Below, piece after piece: positions 7,703 to 17,070 of a stretch of DNA of 64,000 nt. Position 1 is the first letter of the stretch; each line of letters begins with the position of its first letter. Position numbers and translations under genes: made by a program. Source of the stretch: Amoebidium appalachense (Eukaryota > Ichthyosporea); NCBI GenBank assembly GCA_963693365.1, contig CAVNZM010000018.1:372001-436000 (forward strand). The letters are read 5' to 3'. The notes under the pieces are model-generated. The model saw only the letters and a list, made by a program, of their open reading frames with translations, searched no databases and was not told where the DNA came from.

Positions 7703-8773
7703 ATGCCAACGGAACACGACGAAAGCTTAGCTATGCTAACCGGAAACGAGGTCGCCGCAAAAAAAGGCGACACCATCTGCATTGGTGACTATGTAGTGCG
7801 AGTTGCTCAATCCGAAGGTGTTAAATACGCCAGTCTTGTTGATTATGCAATGCTAGTGCGCAATTTAGACAGACATGCGGCCGCTGAGTATGTCAGACGA
7901 CATTATGAGAATGAAGAGGAAATCAAAGGCCTCAACATGAGGCCTTTGAGGTTCGGCGATTCAAAGCGACCCTCGATTGGTGTTCCTGCTTCATCGTTGG
8001 TGAAACTGACCTTCAAGATGGCATCCGGCTCGCGCTATGGATCTGCCCTCGTTGACAAGTGGGCCCGAGACATAGCGCGCCTCGAGGGTGGGGATGAAAC
8101 TCTGCTGGAAGACATCGAGCGCAACCGTGCCGCAGCAGAAGCCAACCCCAGTGGGCCAAATGCTTTTATGCGTGACAGTGTGCAAGCAGAAATGGATGCC
8201 GACAGGACACCCGAGAGGGAGCCCAAGAGACTGAAGCTCGGAGACATCACCCAGTTCATGACCAACCAGGCCGAGATGGAAACTGCACTGAGTCTGTACA
8301 AGGAGGCGCGCATCGCCGAATCTGCACAGTACACGGAGATCATGATGATGCGCGAGGAAGGCGCTCTGTGTGACAAGCGCGCAGGTGTGATTCGCGAGGA
8401 GCGCCTGAAACTCGAGGCGCAGTGCCGGCTTTTGGAGCTCCAGGCAACAGACAGCATCAAGCAGGACCACATCCCACCCGAATACGAGGATGCCAGCGAG
8501 GAGCTGCGCCGGGTCACCAACCACGTGTGCACCAAGCAGCAGTCCGGCATCTACGTGTTCGTGTCCGAGTATGGCGACCCGCCCTGCCTGAAAATCGGAC
8601 TCAGTCTGAAGGACGTGAAGGGCCGCATGAAGCAGGCCGGTACGTGGCATGTGGGACCCAACAAGCGCCTGCTCTTTGCGCTGCCCGTGCCGTCCGAGCA
8701 GCTGGCGCTTGCGGAGAAGTGCCTGCACACAGCACTCAAACACAAGAACGTCGAGCGCGAGCTGCTACAATGA
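7703..8773 (+). CDS. Virus-type protein with C-terminal T5orf172/GIY-YIG-like domain, 356 aa
   Basis: The frame is open upstream to 7118, but the TATA box at 7657 and a leader ending in ACCATGC point to ATG 7703. Residues about 25-140 contain an N-terminal module (YASLVDYAMLVRNLD, then KWARDIARLEGGDE). A basic nuclear-localisation-like stretch (PEREPKRLKL) follows near 168-177, then a long charged coiled coil (about 180-265). The end carries the T5orf172-like segment: GIYVFVSEYG, LKIGLS, RMKQAG and a final helix with LAEKCLHTALKH. T5orf172 is a GIY-YIG-related nuclease fold found in phage and large DNA virus proteins, often combined with KilA-N or Bro-type modules. DNA binding or cleavage is inferred. 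Its last codons begin the 137-bp repeat. Confidence 0.7.
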   Translation: MPTEHDESLAMLTGNEVAAKKGDTICIGDYVVRVAQSEGVKYASLVDYAMLVRNLDRHAAAEYVRRHYENEEEIKGLNMRPLRFGDSKRPSIGVPASSLVKLTFKMASGSRYGSALVDKWARDIARLEGGDETLLEDIERNRAAAEANPSGPNAFMRDSVQAEMDADRTPEREPKRLKLGDITQFMTNQAEMETALSLYKEARIAESAQYTEIMMMREEGALCDKRAGVIREERLKLEAQCRLLELQATDSIKQDHIPPEYEDASEELRRVTNHVCTKQQSGIYVFVSEYGDPPCLKIGLSLKDVKGRMKQAGTWHVGPNKRLLFALPVPSEQLALAEKCLHTALKHKNVERELLQ

Positions 8774-8898
8774 TCTTTGGCAACCTTGTTTTTCTTTGTC
8801 ATATATATGGTCAATTTGATAGCTGTTCGATCTTGTGTCCAGAGCGGTGGTTGTAAAAGGCAACAACAACAACCCACTGCAAGTGTCACAAAGGGCAC
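8762..8898 (+). repeat. 137-bp direct repeat, copy 2
   Basis: This copy matches 3504-3640. It contains the end of the T5orf172-type gene, an ATATATATGG stretch and a CAACAACAACAAC tract. The match ends within a base or so of 8898, just left of the IS607-type element. Confidence 0.75.
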
Positions 8899-8963
8899 AC
8901 TTATTCTTGTTATCTGAAACTGCCAATGTTGGGCAACTTCAAATATTTTCTATACCTTATAGT

Positions 8964-9647
8964 ATGCCCCACAATGGCACCAAGTACATATCTGGACTTC
9001 AATCCAGAAAGAAGTACGGGGTATCGGGATCCTCACTTCGGAGATGGGCAAACCAGGGACGCATCCGAATTGTTAGAACACCAGGCAATGTCCGCCTGTA
9101 CAACACCTCGGACATTGACACGTTGCTCGGGTGTGAAACGGACACACGAACAGACAGAGTTGATGTTGCCTACGCACGGGTCTCATCCCACAAACAGCGC
9201 ACGGACCTCGACCGGCAAGTTCAGTATCTGCGTGAACGGTGTCCCAATCACGAAATTGTCACTGATGTCGGGAGTGGCGTCAACTTTAAGCGCAGAGGAC
9301 TGCTGTCCATTTTGGAACGGGCAAGCAAGGGAAATGTCAGAGAGATTGTGGTTGCCCACAAGGACAGGCTGTGTCGACTCGCCGGTGACCTGCTGTGGTG
9401 GATTCTGGAAGCATATGGGGTCAAAATCGTGGTTCTCAATCACGCAGACGAGTCCAATACAGATGAACTCGCGGAAGACCTTATCGCCGTCACCACCCAC
9501 TTTGTCTGTAAGCATCATGGACGTCGCAAGTACGGAAACAAGTGCAATGGAAAAGAGGGAAGCGGAAAGGAACTTCAAAAGACTAAAGCGCATGGCATCG
9601 AAACACATGAAGAAAGAGCAGAAACTCTATTTGAAGGATCGTCTTAA
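8964..9647 (+). CDS. tnpA: IS607-type serine recombinase (TnpA), 227 aa
   Basis: This is the transposase of an IS607-type element. Residues 14-55 form a MerR-like helix-turn-helix (RKKYGVSGSSLRRWANQGRI, then a VRLYNTSDID wing). The serine recombinase domain follows, with the nucleophile Ser74 in VAYARVSSHKQ, a GSGVNFKRRGL segment, and EIVVAHKDRLCR. The DNA-binding domain at the N-terminus is the hallmark that separates IS607 from large serine recombinases. I chose ATG 8964 because it begins directly before the helix-turn-helix; the frame is open upstream without sense. The C-terminus overlaps the nuclease gene by 131 bases in another frame, which is usual for IS607. IS607 elements move without target duplication and are known in giant viruses. 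Confidence 0.9.
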   Translation: MPHNGTKYISGLQSRKKYGVSGSSLRRWANQGRIRIVRTPGNVRLYNTSDIDTLLGCETDTRTDRVDVAYARVSSHKQRTDLDRQVQYLRERCPNHEIVTDVGSGVNFKRRGLLSILERASKGNVREIVVAHKDRLCRLAGDLLWWILEAYGVKIVVLNHADESNTDELAEDLIAVTTHFVCKHHGRRKYGNKCNGKEGSGKELQKTKAHGIETHEERAETLFEGSS

Positions 9648-10926
9648 TGGACGGCCTCCGGAGCTTGACGATTATGTGGCCTGTGGAGTGAACGTTCTGG
9701 CTTTGCGGGAAAGGACCGAGCTTTTGGTCCGCACAAAACTCATCCGTGTGATCCCAACAAAGGAACAAAAGCGATGGTTGGTCGAATGCTTCGGAGTGGC
9801 AAGGAAGATCTTCAATCAATGTGTAGGTCTTCACGACCTGAAGGGAAGCATGGACAAAACCGAATATCGCAGGCAATTTGTCAACAACAAAAGCATTCCC
9901 GACTGCGAAGAATACAAGAAGCGTGTGCCAAACCTTCTTCGTAACGGCGCGGTGGATGATTTTTTCGGGGCCGTGGGTTCGCAGAAGGCAAAGGCACGTT
10001 ATGCTAAGAAGAGGGGTTTAAAGGCAACCAGTGTCTTTGTCCGGTATAGATCCAAAAAGGACGGATATCAATCAATTCTAATACCCCGCGCACTCACCAA
10101 GTTCAATGGTACACACGCCATTTTTGCCCCAACGATGTGCCCCGAAGGTGGGCATTTGAAACTTGCGGAGCAAGTACAACCGGATGAGATGGAAACAGAT
10201 GGGCGGCTCTTGATGACCAGGGACGGGAATTTCTACCTATCAATTACATATCGGGTACCGGGGGGTGATAGCCAAACCCCTCTAACCGAACAACACGATA
10301 GGCGGATATGTGCACTTGATCCTGGTATTAGAACCTTCCAGACTGTCTATGACCCCTGTAACAAGGAGGTCACACACCTTTTTCCCGGGGACATCAAACG
10401 CATCAGTCGGCTGCTCAACCGTGAGGACCAGCTGAAAAGTCGTTTGACACAGACATCTGTTAAACACAAAAGTCGGTATCGGATGAGAAAGGCCCTGTTC
10501 CGAATGCGCCAAAGGGTTCAGAACCTTATTGCCGACGCACACTGGAAGGCCGCTGGATGGCTCACCTCCAACTTCGACGTGGTAGTTATTCCTTGGTTTG
10601 ACTCTGGGAGTATGTCACGTAGGGGCAAGAGGAAACTTCGCAGCAAGAGCGTCCGATGCATGATGGGTTGGCAGCATGCCAAGTTTCGACAACGGCTGGT
10701 GTGTAAAGCAGAGCAACGGGGAACTGCAGTGGTGTTTGTCAATGAATCCTACACCAGCAAAACGTGTGGGAGGTGTGGACAGATCAACCAGGGTCTTGGA
10801 GGTTCTAAGGTGTTCAAGTGTAAACATTGTGGGTTGGTCATTGACAGAGATGTCAATGGGGCTCGCAACATATTTATTCGCTCATGTACGCGGCCCGTGG
10901 GCAGCCACGGGCCTCTGCCGGTATAG
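9517..10926 (+). CDS. tnpB: TnpB/Fanzor-type RNA-guided nuclease, 469 aa
   Basis: The C-terminal half carries the full RuvC-like set of the TnpB/Fanzor family: Asp268 in ALDPGIRTF, Glu410 in VVFVNESYTS, a four-Cys zinc ribbon (C417/C420 and C435/C438), and the final DRDVNGARN with Asp443/Asp445. The N-terminal half has the expected wedge-type beta segments (VIPTKEQKRWL, later NFYLSITYRV). All catalytic residues are intact. Pairing with an IS607 recombinase, as here, is typical of the Fanzor2 group in viruses and of bacterial TnpB. These enzymes use a guide RNA copied from the right end of the element. The start at 9517 is the first ATG in frame inside the tnpA overlap; ATG 9547 is an alternative. 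A basic N-terminal extension (residues 12-40) could act in nuclear import. Confidence 0.9.
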   Translation: MDVASTETSAMEKREAERNFKRLKRMASKHMKKEQKLYLKDRLNGRPPELDDYVACGVNVLALRERTELLVRTKLIRVIPTKEQKRWLVECFGVARKIFNQCVGLHDLKGSMDKTEYRRQFVNNKSIPDCEEYKKRVPNLLRNGAVDDFFGAVGSQKAKARYAKKRGLKATSVFVRYRSKKDGYQSILIPRALTKFNGTHAIFAPTMCPEGGHLKLAEQVQPDEMETDGRLLMTRDGNFYLSITYRVPGGDSQTPLTEQHDRRICALDPGIRTFQTVYDPCNKEVTHLFPGDIKRISRLLNREDQLKSRLTQTSVKHKSRYRMRKALFRMRQRVQNLIADAHWKAAGWLTSNFDVVVIPWFDSGSMSRRGKRKLRSKSVRCMMGWQHAKFRQRLVCKAEQRGTAVVFVNESYTSKTCGRCGQINQGLGGSKVFKCKHCGLVIDRDVNGARNIFIRSCTRPVGSHGPLPV

Positions 10927-11000
10927 GCCAAGGTTCTTGTAATCTTGCATGACCATGCCACTAGCCTAGCTCCTTTCATGACCCGTGGTCATGTTGGCAA
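10880..11000 (+). ncRNA. Candidate guide-RNA scaffold and right end of the IS607-type element
   Basis: TnpB-type nucleases use an RNA spanning the 3' end of their own gene and the element end. Two hairpins lie there: GCCCGTGG/CCACGGGC around 10892-10912, inside the last codons, and CATGACC-CGT-GGTCATG at about 10976-10992. Position and structure fit the known design, but the exact RNA ends and element boundary cannot be read from one copy. Confidence 0.35.
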
Positions 11001-11019
11001 GTTTAGGAAAGGATGGTAG

Positions 11020-11163
11020 GTTCAACTGTATCTGTTCCGTGTGGACTTTGTGACTTTTGCTGCGGCCATGCTGGAGATGGCGAGGGAGCACATGGAAGAC
11101 GACTTGACAAGGGACCTCGTCATGAGCGTGTTCAAGAAGGGCAGTCAGGAGCAAGCGCAGTAG
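11020..11163 (+). pseudogene. Possible C-terminal gene fragment right of the transposon
   Basis: An open frame ending at 11163 encodes a helical, acidic tail (MLEMAREHMEDDL, then KKGSQEQAQ) and has a stop at 11017 upstream. It could be the surviving 3' end of a gene cut by the transposon or by a deletion, or a 31-residue ORF from ATG 11068. No family was recognised. Confidence 0.25.
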
Positions 11164-11199
11164 CCCCAAGACATTTCAATGGATAAGCACCATAATACA

Positions 11200-11960
11200 A
11201 GTAATTCGGTCAACGTTTTATTCCATTATTCGGAGTGCTCGGTAGCAATTAATACAAGTCCGAATTCGGTCAACGTTTTATTCCATTATTCGGAGTGCTC
11301 GGGAGCAATTAATACAAGTCCGAATTCGGTCAACGTTTTATTCCATTATTCGGAGTGCTCGGGAGCAATTAATACAAGTCCGAATTCGGTCAACGTTTTA
11401 TTCCATTATTCGGAGTGCTCGGGAGCAATTAATACAAGTCCGAATTCGGTCAGAGTTGCATCTCATTTTTCGGCGTGCTCGGTAGCAATTAATACAAGTC
11501 CGAATTTGGTCAAAGTTGCATCTCATTTTTCGGCGTGCTCGGTAGCAATTAATACAAGTCCGAATTCGGTCAACGTTTTATTCCATTATTCGGCGTGCTC
11601 GGTAGCAATTAATACAAGTCCGAATTCGGTCAAAGTTGCATCTCATTTTTCGGCGTGCTCGGTCGCAATTAATACAAGTCCGAATTCGGTCAACGTTTTA
11701 TTCCATTATTCGGCGTGCTCGGTAGCAATTAATACAAGTCCGAATTCGGTCAGAGTTGCATCTCATTTTTCGGCGTGCTCGGTAGCAATTAATACAAGTC
11801 CGAATTTGGTCAAAGTTGCATCTCATTTTTCGGCGTGCTCGGTAGCAATTAATACAAGTCCGAATTCGGTCAACGTTTTATTCCATTATTCGGAGTGCCA
11901 CAACACATATCCGAATTCGGTCAACGTTTTATTCCATTATTCGGAGTGCCACAACACAAG
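11200..11960 (+). repeat. 60-bp iteron array, most units with the palindrome CCGAATTCGG
   Basis: About twelve head-to-tail 60-bp units end in two shortened ones. The palindrome CCGAATTCGG (EcoRI core) occurs at 11260, 11320, 11380, 11440, 11560, 11620, 11680, 11740, 11860 and 11911; the units at 11500 and 11800 have CCGAATTTGG. Between palindromes two versions alternate: AACGTTTTATTCCATTATTCGGAG and AGAGTTGCATCTCATTTTTCGGCG types, while the GTAGCAATTAATACAAGT part hardly changes. The period is a multiple of three, so a 323-codon frame from ATG 11179 stays open; the many amino-acid changes between versions argue against coding. Iterated palindromes of this kind serve as origins or enhancers in some large DNA viruses, for example baculovirus hr regions. 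That role here is inference. Confidence 0.85.
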
Positions 11961-12151
11961 TCCGATTTTGATCAACGTTACATCCTCCCAAAATCGGGAA
12001 AACCCTCTCCCCCCTTCCCCCCCCCCCCTTCTCCCCCCCCCCCCCCCCCCCTCCGGATTGGAAACCCCACTCCGCGATCGGAGAAAAGTCCCTCCCCCCC
12101 CATCACCTCTCGCGCACCCCCACCACCGCATTATATCATGCACCCAGTAAC

Positions 12152-12523
12152 ATGGACGCCGGCGCACCCTTTCTACCGCCCCGTCCCCTCTCCGCCTTGC
12201 GAACAACAAACCCTCCCTCCCCCATCCTGCTGGCCGTGCTCGCCGGGCTCATTCTCTACGTGCTGTGGGACACGTTCAGCCCGCGTGTGCGGCGGCGGCT
12301 GGCGGTGCTCAAGTGCCCCGGTACATGCCCGATGTGTGCCAGCTGCGGCAGCTGCTCGCCCCGCCGCAAGTGTGCGCACTGCCCCCGCTGCCACGTGTGC
12401 GGTGCAAGCCCCACCCGGTGCACCCAGTGTCCCGCATGCAAGCACTGCCCGCCCGAGCAGAAGTGCCCGGCGTGCCCCACGTGTGCACATGCGCCGGCGG
12501 TGGTGATCAAGGAGCGGGCATGA
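12152..12523 (+). CDS. Membrane-anchored Cys-rich protein, 123 aa
   Basis: The protein has a Pro-rich N-terminus, one membrane helix at about residues 24-43 (PILLAVLAGLILYVLW), a basic flank, and then a tail of about 60 residues with many CPxC or CxxC pairs, which should bind metal or form disulfides. ATG 12152 is preceded by a TATAT at about 12132, only 20 bases away, so the promoter is unclear. Short proteins of this build are common among virion membrane proteins of large DNA viruses; no specific family was recognised. The frame shows no sign of decay. Confidence 0.6.
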   Translation: MDAGAPFLPPRPLSALRTTNPPSPILLAVLAGLILYVLWDTFSPRVRRRLAVLKCPGTCPMCASCGSCSPRRKCAHCPRCHVCGASPTRCTQCPACKHCPPEQKCPACPTCAHAPAVVIKERA

Positions 12524-12559
12524 GGATTGACACGGCAAGAGATTTTTGTGGCATAGAGT

Positions 12560-12853
12560 ATGGCGTACCGATGGGAGTACAAGCTAAAGGAGGAGCCCGG
12601 CAAGGCACCCGTGGTGCAGGCAACTGTTGTGCCGACCGAGGCCACCGCCCGGCGGACGCAGATGGAGCAACGAGCATACGCACAAGAGCTTGCGGAAAAA
12701 GGCTACATAGACCTGCCCGAAGAGCTTGCGGATAAGTGCGGATTCAAGAAGTGGGTGCCCCAAAACCAACGGCAGACAGCCATCGTGCTGCAGAAGATGA
12801 TGGAGCCGGAGACCCTACCAGCCGAAACGGAAAATCATGAGAGAAAGTGTTGA
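12560..12853 (+). CDS. Hypothetical protein, 97 aa
   Basis: A small hydrophilic, mostly helical protein begins at ATG 12560, 36 bases after the previous stop. It contains RRTQMEQRAYAQELAEKGY and ends in a Lys/Glu-rich tail. It was not recognised. Close packing with the upstream gene suggests that it belongs to the same virus-like block; directly after it a TG repeat begins, which I take as the approximate right edge of the block. Confidence 0.5.
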   Translation: MAYRWEYKLKEEPGKAPVVQATVVPTEATARRTQMEQRAYAQELAEKGYIDLPEELADKCGFKKWVPQNQRQTAIVLQKMMEPETLPAETENHERKC

Positions 12854-12856
12854 GCT

Positions 12857-12918
12857 TTGTGTGTGTGTGTGTGTGTGTGTGTGTTGAGCTTTGTGTGTGT
12901 GTGTGTGTGTGTGTGTGA
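12857..12918 (+). repeat. (TG)n microsatellite, duplicated
   Basis: Two TG runs are separated by a repeated TTGAGCTTTG. Bases 12919-13135 after it are AT-rich with no gene seen. Confidence 0.8.
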
Positions 12919-13135
12919 TTGCACACATGTCACAGATTCAAAGCAGAATTGGTATATTTATTGGAGTCTCTCCGCCACTATGGGTGACTACAATACACAT
13001 AAAAACTTGGAAAGAAAATTTGGTACGTCACATATTTTTGCAGACCACATTCGAGTTAACATTACGGAAATTTTTGGTATCGAGCTAAATACAAAAATAA
13101 TAAAAAAAACTTGTTGAAACAATGAAAACTTTGTA

Positions 13136-13540
13136 CCACGTCTCTCCCCACCGCACCCACCATGAATCCTATAGATGTGAATGTGTGGCCTACTGCCCAC
13201 ACCACACCACCACAACTATGTTTCCCCAATGCACCCACCACGAACCCTATAGATGTGAATGTGTGGCCTACTGCCCACACCACACCACCACAACTACGTT
13301 TCCCCACTGCACCCACCACGAACCCTATAGATGTGAATGTGTGGCCTACTGCCCACACCACACCACCACAACTACGTTTCCCCACCGCACCCACCACGAA
13401 CCCTATAGATGTGAATGTGTGGCCTACTGCCCACACCACACCACCACAACTACGTTTCCCCACCGCACCCACCACGAACCCTATAGATGTGCCTACTGCC
13501 CACACCACACCACCACAACTACGTTTCCCCCACCGTATCG
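13136..13540 (+). repeat. 78-bp minisatellite, about five copies
   Basis: Units containing CCTATAGATGTG recur at 13171, 13249, 13327, 13405 and 13483. The period is a multiple of three and three frames stay open through it, so the open frames are not evidence of a gene. Confidence 0.8.
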
Positions 13541-13613
13541 GGCCATTGCAACCTCACGGCTTCTGCATCCGATAGTCCACCATCTCACGTTTCAAAATAG
13601 GGAGGTCGAGCTG

Positions 13614-13614
<1 letters not shown>

Positions 13615-13692
<78 letters not shown>

Positions 13693-13842
13693 CGTGTGTG
13701 CGTGTGCGTGCGTGTGTGTTACACTGTTAGACCGATAGATTAGGTGCCTTTGTGCCGTGTGTGTGTATGTGTGTGCCCGAATGCCTTTGTGCCGTGTGTT
13801 TGCTTAAGTGCATGTGTGCATGTGTGTGTGCATGTGTGTGTG

Positions 13843-13879
<37 letters not shown>

Positions 13880-13900
13880 GCGTGTGTGTTACACTGTTAG
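13615..13900 (+). repeat. (TG)n repeats and a duplicated flank
   Basis: Two long TG runs (13615-13720 and about 13810-13890) are each followed by the same TTACACTGTTAGACCGATAG segment. A fragment of the CCCGAATGCCTTTGTGCCG minisatellite lies between them. Confidence 0.8.
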
Positions 13901-14119
13901 ACCGATAGATTAGGTGCTTAATAGTTAATCCCCCAAACTACTTTGATACCGGGGGTGTAATGGTGTGTGTGTAACTACTTTGATACCAATAGATTGTTTC
14001 AACTACCTTCAGACCAACGAATTGTCTCGTTTTTTTTTTTTTTTTTGGGGGGGGGGGTGTGGGGGTTGTACCTCGAATGTCTCGTTTTGGCGATCGGGGC
14101 ATGTGCAAAACGGGGGTAC

Positions 14120-17009
14120 CTTCCCGTTCAAATGTTCCAACCAATCACGAGTTGCAAAGTTGACCGCCTCGGCAAGGTGGGCGCCAGAGGCGAACCCCAT
14201 GTGGTAGGCCCCAGGCAGGGTGTAAATAAGGTCGCCCGGCCTTTGCTCTGCATGGTAGACGTGGATGCTCCTTTTTTCAAACAGCCTCGGGTTCACAAAA
14301 ATATTCTGTCCCACCCCGGGTGTAAGCACATGATAGTGTGCATGTGTGTGCCCGAATGCCTTTGGGTGTTCATGTGTGTGCCCGATGCCTTTGTGCCGTG
14401 TGTTTGCTTAAGTGCATGTGTGTGCCCGAATGCCTTTGTGCCGTGTGTGTGCATGTGTGTGCCCGATGCCTTTGTGCCGTGTGTTTGCTTAAGTGCATGT
14501 GTGTGCCCGAATGCCTTTGTGCCGTGTGTGTGCATGTGTGTGCCCGAATGCCTTTGTGCCGTGTGTGGTGCATGTGTGTGCCCGAATGCCTTTGTGCCGT
14601 GTGTGTGCATGTGTGTGCCCGAATGCCTTTGTGTCGTGTGTGTGCATGTGTGTGCCCGAATGCCTTTGTGCCGTGTCTTTTGCTTAATTTGGCTGCTTAC
14701 CTTATGCATCATGAACCCAGGGCACGGCTTCTTGGACTTTGCATCCGGATGGATATCCCGAAGGACCCTTTCGACACGATCTCGACTGCCAGGGCTAATC
14801 GAATACCAGTGTTTTCCGTGCGGACCGTCAACCATTAGGTTGAGACTGCCGAAGGCAGCATCCTCTGGATGTGGGCCGAACAAACCAAGATAGCGGGACC
14901 TGCAAAAGATTGAAACAAAGTCGATTCGATTAGAGGTCGGGAGGGTGAGTGAGGACGGGAAATCTGTGCGGGCAAGTGAACTATTCTGAATTCTTGTGTG
15001 GATATGGGGTAGTCAATTCAAAATTAGAGGTCGGGAGGGTGAGTGAGGACGGGAAATCTGTGCGGGCAAGTGAACTATTCTGAATTCTTGTGTGTGGATA
15101 TGGGGTAGTCAATTCAAAATTAGAGGTCGGGAGGGTGAGTGAGGACGGGAAATCTGTGCGGGCAAGTGAACTATTCTGAATTCTTGTGAGGATTTTTTTT
15201 TTTTTTCGGGGGGGGGGGGGGGGGTAGTACTTGTAAAACATGGGAATGCATATCCCGTCGAGGTGCTGGTATTCATGGATGCGATGAAGAACAGAGTCCA
15301 ATGTCCTTAAATTGGGCATCCATTTGTAGGTCTCGCTGACCACCTGAATGGGCATGCACTTAGCTACATAGCTACGGTCCGGAGGCATGGTGCAACTATA
15401 CAAACGATGCAATGTGCGGGATTGGGGGTCACAAAGGGGAGGTTGCAAGTGCTGAAATGGTGTGCAGAGCAACTTCGCCCGCTTACCTCGCTGGGGGTGC
15501 GTGTGCCAGGTGGAATGCTGTGCTCGTTGGCGTAGTGGAATTCAAACACAGGTTTCCCCAACTGATTCCGTTCCTCGGGACGGCTTTCAGGCCAATGCTC
15601 GTCCAGCATGTCCCAAAACTCTCTCTCGGACAACGATGCATTGCCCTAATTCACGGGTTGCAATGTTAGTATAATGTTTAGTCAGGGCATGCGAGGCCGG
15701 GGCGTGCAGAAAGTGTCTCTCGGCAGGCCAAGTTTTAAAATCACGCAAACATTGCTAAGTGTGAGGCCGGGGCGTGCAAAAACAAGCCAAGTAAATTCAT
15801 GCAAACATTGCTAAGTGTGAGGCCGGGGCGTGCAAAAAGTGTCTCTCGGCAGGCCAAGTAAATGCAAACATTGCTAGGTGTGAGGCTTCCTCTCCATCCA
15901 AAACTCAAGTAACACACCTGTGGGGCCGGTAGGTTACCGTGGTCCAGTTCATGCGTCAGAGCATATACGTCTTTGTTTTCTGTTGCCTGCAGATTTTGTA
16001 CGTTGTGGGGTCTGCCGGGCAAATCCAGCTCCTGGGATGCTGCTGCCAGTGCCTCCTTCACCTCCTCGGGTAGGACTAGCCTCGCAGCCCCCGCCCTCCT
16101 CACGTCGTCATACTTGCCGATTTTGTACAGGAACTGCTCCAGTGTGTACCTCTCCAATATGTCAGGTGTCAAGCGAAAGGTTGGAATACGTCTGGAGATG
16201 ATGGGTGTCGTGGACCGGGGCGATTGGGGTTCGACTGGGAACTTCTCTTCCTGCTCTGTGTGTGGTGGGTGGTGTGTGTAAATATTGGGAGTTGTGTGTG
16301 TGCATGTGTGTGCCCGAATGCCTTTTTGTGTGTGCATGTGTGTGCCCGAATGCCTTTGTGTGTGTGCATGTGTGTGCCCGAATGCCTTTTTGTGTGTGCA
16401 TGTGTGTGCCCGAATGCCTTTGTGTGTGTGCATGTGTGTTCCCGAATGCCTTTTTGTGTGTGCATGTGTGTCACCGAATGCCTTTTTGTGTGTGCATGTG
16501 TGTGCCCGAATGCCTTTGTGTGTGTGCATGTGTGTGCCCGAATGCCTTTGTGTGTGTGCATGTGTGTGCCCGAATGCCTTTGTGTGTGTGCATGTGTGTG
16601 CCCGAATGCCTTTGTGTGTGTGCATGTGTGTGCCCGAATGCCTTTTTGTGTGTGCATGTGTGTCACCGAATGCCTTTTTGTGTGTGCATGTGTGTGCCCG
16701 AATGCCTTTGTGTGTGTGCATGTGTGTGCCCGAATGCCTTTTTGTGTGTGCATGTGTGTCACCGAATGCCTTTGTGTGTGTGCATGTGTGTGCCCGAATG
16801 CCTTTTTGTGTGTGCATGTGTGTGCCCGAATGCCTTTGTGTGTGTGCATGTGTGTGCCCGAATGCCTTTTTGTGTGTGCATGTGTGTCACCGAATGCCTT
16901 TGTGTGTGTGCATGTGTGTGCCCGAATGCCTTTTTGTGTGTGCATGTGTGTGCCCGAATGCCTTTGTGTGTGTGCATGTGTGTGCCCGAATGCCTTTTTG
17001 TGTGTGCAT

Positions 17010-17070
<61 letters not shown>

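Noticed and set aside
11200-11960. CRISPR-like array
   Set aside because: The units are directly contiguous with no unique spacers, and no cas genes are present. The same applies to 39433-39959.
11179-12150. A 323-residue Ser/Asn-rich repeat protein
   Set aside because: The frame follows from the 60-bp period; differences between units are mostly amino-acid changing and the end runs into C-run sequence.
13062-13616. ORFs with a 26-residue repeat
   Set aside because: The 78-bp minisatellite is open in at least three frames on two strands, so openness carries no information.
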